Source: an uncultured Clostridia bacterium
GTDB lineage: Bacteria; Bacillota; Clostridia; Christensenellales; Borkfalkiaceae
Assembly: GCA_944340905.1 (NCBI GenBank)
Contig: CALVLT010000018.1
Coordinates: 1-43,451, forward strand
DNA length: 43,451 bases
Direction: 5' to 3'
The notes beneath the pieces were generated by a model. It ran no database searches. It saw only the letters and a list, made by a program, of their open reading frames with translations, and had not been told where the DNA came from. Of the stretch, positions 41,263 through 43,451 are shown in pieces; the first letter of the stretch is position 1, and every line of letters begins with the position of its first letter. Both the position numbers and the translations under genes were made by a program.

Positions 41263-43068
41263 TTATTGGTGGAATTCCGTATCCCCGCTGTCCGTGCCGC
41301 CCTGCGCACCCTGTGCGTTCTGCGCATCGGCAGCCTGCTGCTGATACAGCTTCTGGAAGATGGGCTGGACCTTCTGCGAGAGCGTCTCGACCGCCGCGTT
41401 GAACTTCTCCTCGTCGTCCGCCTCCAGCTCCTTCTTCGCCTCCTCGACGGCGGCACTGAGCTCATTTTTCTCTTCCTCGGTGAACTTGTCGCCGCTGTCC
41501 TTCATCGTCTGTTCGACGGAGAAGATGAGGCCGTCCAGCTTGTTGCGCGCCTCCACCTTGGACTTGCGTTTCTTGTCCTCTTCGGCGTATTGCTCCGCCT
41601 CCTTGACCGCCTTGTTGATCTCGTCCTCGGAGAGGTTGGTGGACGACGTGATGGTGATATCCGTCGACTTGCCCGTGCCAAGGTCCTTTGCCTCGACGTG
41701 CACGATGCCGTTGGCGTCCACGTCAAATGTGACTTCGATCTGCGGAATGCCGCGGGGCGCGGGCGCGATGCCCGTGAGCATGAACCTGCCCATCGTCTTG
41801 TTATCGCGGCAGAATTCACGCTCGCCCTGCAAAATGTGAATTTCAACGCTCGTCTGATTGTCCGCCGCCGTGGAGAACACCTGGCTCTTCTTGACGGGGA
41901 TGGTCGTATTTCTGTCGATGAGCCGCGTGAACACGCCGCCCAGCGTCTCGATGCCGAGCGACAGGGGCATGACGTCGAGCAGCAGGACGTCCTTGACTTC
42001 GCCCGTCAGCACGCCGCCCTGAATGGCTGCGCCGATGGCGACGCACTCATCGGGATTGATGCCCTTGAACGGCTCCTTGCCCGTGATCTGTTTGACCTTT
42101 GCAACGACGCAGGGAACACGCGTCGAACCGCCGACCAGAATGACCTTGTCGATATCGTTGTAGTTGAGGCCGGCGTCCTTCATGGCAAGGCGCATAGGCT
42201 CCGCCGTCTTTTCCACGAGGTCGGCGATGAGCGCCTCGAACTTCTGACGGGTGATCTCCATATCGAGGTGCACGGGGCCTGCGTCCGTCATGGAGATGAA
42301 GGGCAGCGAGACGGTCGTGGACATGGTGCCCGACAGCTCGATCTTCGCCTTCTCGGCGGCCTCCTTCAGGCGCTGCATCGCCATCTTGTCCTTCGTCAGG
42401 TCAACGCCGTGCGCCTTTCTGAACTCTTCCGCCATGTAGTCCATGAGCTTTTTATCGAAGTCGTCGCCGCCCAGCATGTTGTTGCCGTTGGTGGCGAGCA
42501 CCTCGAACACGCCGTCCGAAATTTCCAGAATGGAGACATCGAACGTGCCGCCGCCGAGGTCATAGATCATGACCTTGCTGTTTTCCTTTTCCTTGTCCAG
42601 CCCGTAGGAGAGCGCTGCCGCCGTCGGCTCGTTGATGATACGCAGCACGTTGAGGCCCGCGATCTTGCCCGCGTCCTTGGTCGCCTGGCGCTGCGCGTCG
42701 GTGAAGTACGCGGGGCAGGTGATGACGGCGTCCGTCACCTTGCTGCCCAGGTATGCCTCCGCATCCGCCTTGAGCTTGGAGAGGATCATTGCGGAAATTT
42801 CCTGCGGCGAATACGACTTGTCGTCGATCTTCACCTTATAGTCAGACCCCATCTTCCGCTTGATGGAGATGACCGTCTTTTCGGGGTTGGCGACCGCCTG
42901 GTTCTTCGCCACCTGTCCGACGACACGTGTGCCGTCCTTCTGGAACGCGACGACGGAAGGCGTCGTGCGCGAACCCTCTGCGTTGGGAATGACGACGGGC
43001 TCGCCGCCCTCCATCACCGCCACGCAGCTGTTTGTTGTACCAAGATCGATCCCGATTACCTTTGCCAT
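41263..43068 (-). CDS. dnaK: Molecular chaperone DnaK (Hsp70)
   Basis: 601 residues. The ATPase domain starts [18 protein letters not shown], with signature [14 protein letters not shown] and [11 protein letters not shown]; the substrate-binding domain begins near the linker [18 protein letters not shown] and ends in a helical lid. The C-terminus is Gln/Asp-rich and lacks a clear EEVD tail, as usual in bacteria. AAGGAG precedes the ATG, 45 nt after the grpE stop. The stop is about ten bases from the terminal hairpin of element A copy 3, which may reduce read-through into dnaJ. Confidence 0.98.
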   Translation of the reverse strand: MAKVIGIDLGTTNSCVAVMEGGEPVVIPNAEGSRTTPSVVAFQKDGTRVVGQVAKNQAVANPEKTVISIKRKMGSDYKVKIDDKSYSPQEISAMILSKLKADAEAYLGSKVTDAVITCPAYFTDAQRQATKDAGKIAGLNVLRIINEPTAAALSYGLDKEKENSKVMIYDLGGGTFDVSILEISDGVFEVLATNGNNMLGGDDFDKKLMDYMAEEFRKAHGVDLTKDKMAMQRLKEAAEKAKIELSGTMSTTVSLPFISMTDAGPVHLDMEITRQKFEALIADLVEKTAEPMRLAMKDAGLNYNDIDKVILVGGSTRVPCVVAKVKQITGKEPFKGINPDECVAIGAAIQGGVLTGEVKDVLLLDVMPLSLGIETLGGVFTRLIDRNTTIPVKKSQVFSTAADNQTSVEIHILQGEREFCRDNKTMGRFMLTGIAPAPRGIPQIEVTFDVDANGIVHVEAKDLGTGKSTDITITSSTNLSEDEINKAVKEAEQYAEEDKKRKSKVEARNKLDGLIFSVEQTMKDSGDKFTEEEKNELSAAVEEAKKELEADDEEKFNAAVETLSQKVQPIFQKLYQQQAADAQNAQGAQGGTDSGDTEFHQ

Positions 43069-43113
43069 ATGATTTTTCTCCTTCTATTCCCTTTCTGTAT
43101 TTTCTGTATTTGC

Positions 43114-43451
43114 TTATTTTGTGACCAGCACCTGCGCAAACCGCAGGATCTTGCCGTTCTGTTCATAGCCCTTGGCGTACACCTCTTTGACGATGCCGCT
43201 CTCCTCGCCCTCCTTGGCGTCCACCGCAAGGATCGCCTCGCAGCGGGCGGCGTCGAAAGGTTCGCCGACGGGCGCAATGGATGTGACGTGCTCGCCCTCG
43301 AGCAGCTTTTCAAAGTTCTTGAGCACCATCTCAATGCCCTGTTTGGTCTTTTCGTCCGCACAGGCGGCAAGGGCGCGCTCCAGACTGTCCGCAATGGGGA
43401 AGAGCTTGACGACAACGTCGCTGCGCCCCTCCGTATACGCCTGCGAACGGG
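43114..43451 (-). CDS. grpE: Nucleotide exchange factor GrpE (C-terminal part; 5' end beyond window)
   Basis: About 112 C-terminal residues are visible. They cover the end of the long helix (VVVKLFPIADSLERALAAC), the four-helix part (GIEMVLKNFEKLLEG) and the beta-wing domain with FDAARCEAILAV, EGEESGIVKEVYAKGY and GKILRFAQVLV. GrpE drives ADP release from DnaK. The gene continues past the right edge; hrcA and a CIRCE operator, if present, would be further upstream and are not visible. Confidence 0.95.
   Translation of the reverse strand, partial: RSQAYTEGRSDVVVKLFPIADSLERALAACADEKTKQGIEMVLKNFEKLLEGEHVTSIAPVGEPFDAARCEAILAVDAKEGEESGIVKEVYAKGYEQNGKILRFAQVLVTK

Noticed and set aside
43069-43113. 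CIRCE operator before dnaK
   Set aside because: The 45-nt gap holds only a ribosome site; a CIRCE would be upstream of grpE or hrcA, outside the window.
1-43451. CRISPR arrays, tRNA or rRNA genes
   Set aside because: No regularly spaced direct repeats, no tRNA T-arm signatures in suitable context and no rRNA motifs were seen.

Overview
The window is a chromosomal segment of a GC-rich bacterium. Strong Shine-Dalgarno sites, housekeeping-type promoters (TTGACA/TATAAT, often with an extended TGN -10), an AddAB recombination nuclease, a small alarmone synthetase and a grpE-dnaK-dnaJ operon all point to Bacillota, most likely a gut-type Clostridia lineage. No rRNA, tRNA, prophage, transposase or CRISPR array is visible, so the taxonomic placement is inference.

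Left part (1-12.5 kb): a nearly complete de novo purine pathway on the minus strand, in transcription order purE-purC-purF-purM-purN-purO, then about 1 kb of repeats, then purH-purD-purL (purL runs off the left edge). Its promoter is at 12423-12452 and is followed by a structured leader of about 150 nt. The last two steps are unusual: PurH consists only of the AICAR formyltransferase domain, and IMP cyclohydrolase activity is supplied by a separate protein of the PurO family first known from archaea. purK and purB are not in the window.

Middle (12.5-31 kb): an SDR oxidoreductase coupled to a ZIP metal transporter; a small membrane protein; an HD-domain dNTP triphosphohydrolase coupled to a MutT-type Nudix hydrolase, probably translated from a leaderless mRNA; a frameshifted small gene; two paralogous two-helix membrane proteins around a RelP/RelQ-type (p)ppGpp synthetase; a two-component system in an operon with a polytopic membrane protein; a lipoprotein with an SGNH-like domain (DUF4886 type) divergent from an AraC regulator, followed by a GH2 glycosidase; and a LysR-linked operon of two aldo/keto reductases, a cupin, a carboxymuconolactone-decarboxylase-like protein and a small unknown protein.

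Right part (31-43.4 kb): a membrane protein, addA and addB, a secreted lipoprotein, then dnaJ, dnaK and the end of grpE.

Most striking is the non-coding DNA. A roughly 235-370 nt multi-hairpin element occurs three times (6841-7177, 14830-15203, 41029-41262). In several stems both arms differ between copies yet still pair, while loop sequences are kept, which suggests selection on a folded RNA or DNA. Each copy lies tail-to-tail against the 3' end of a gene. A second, smaller folded element (three copies) and MITE-like inverted repeats share the same intergenic regions.
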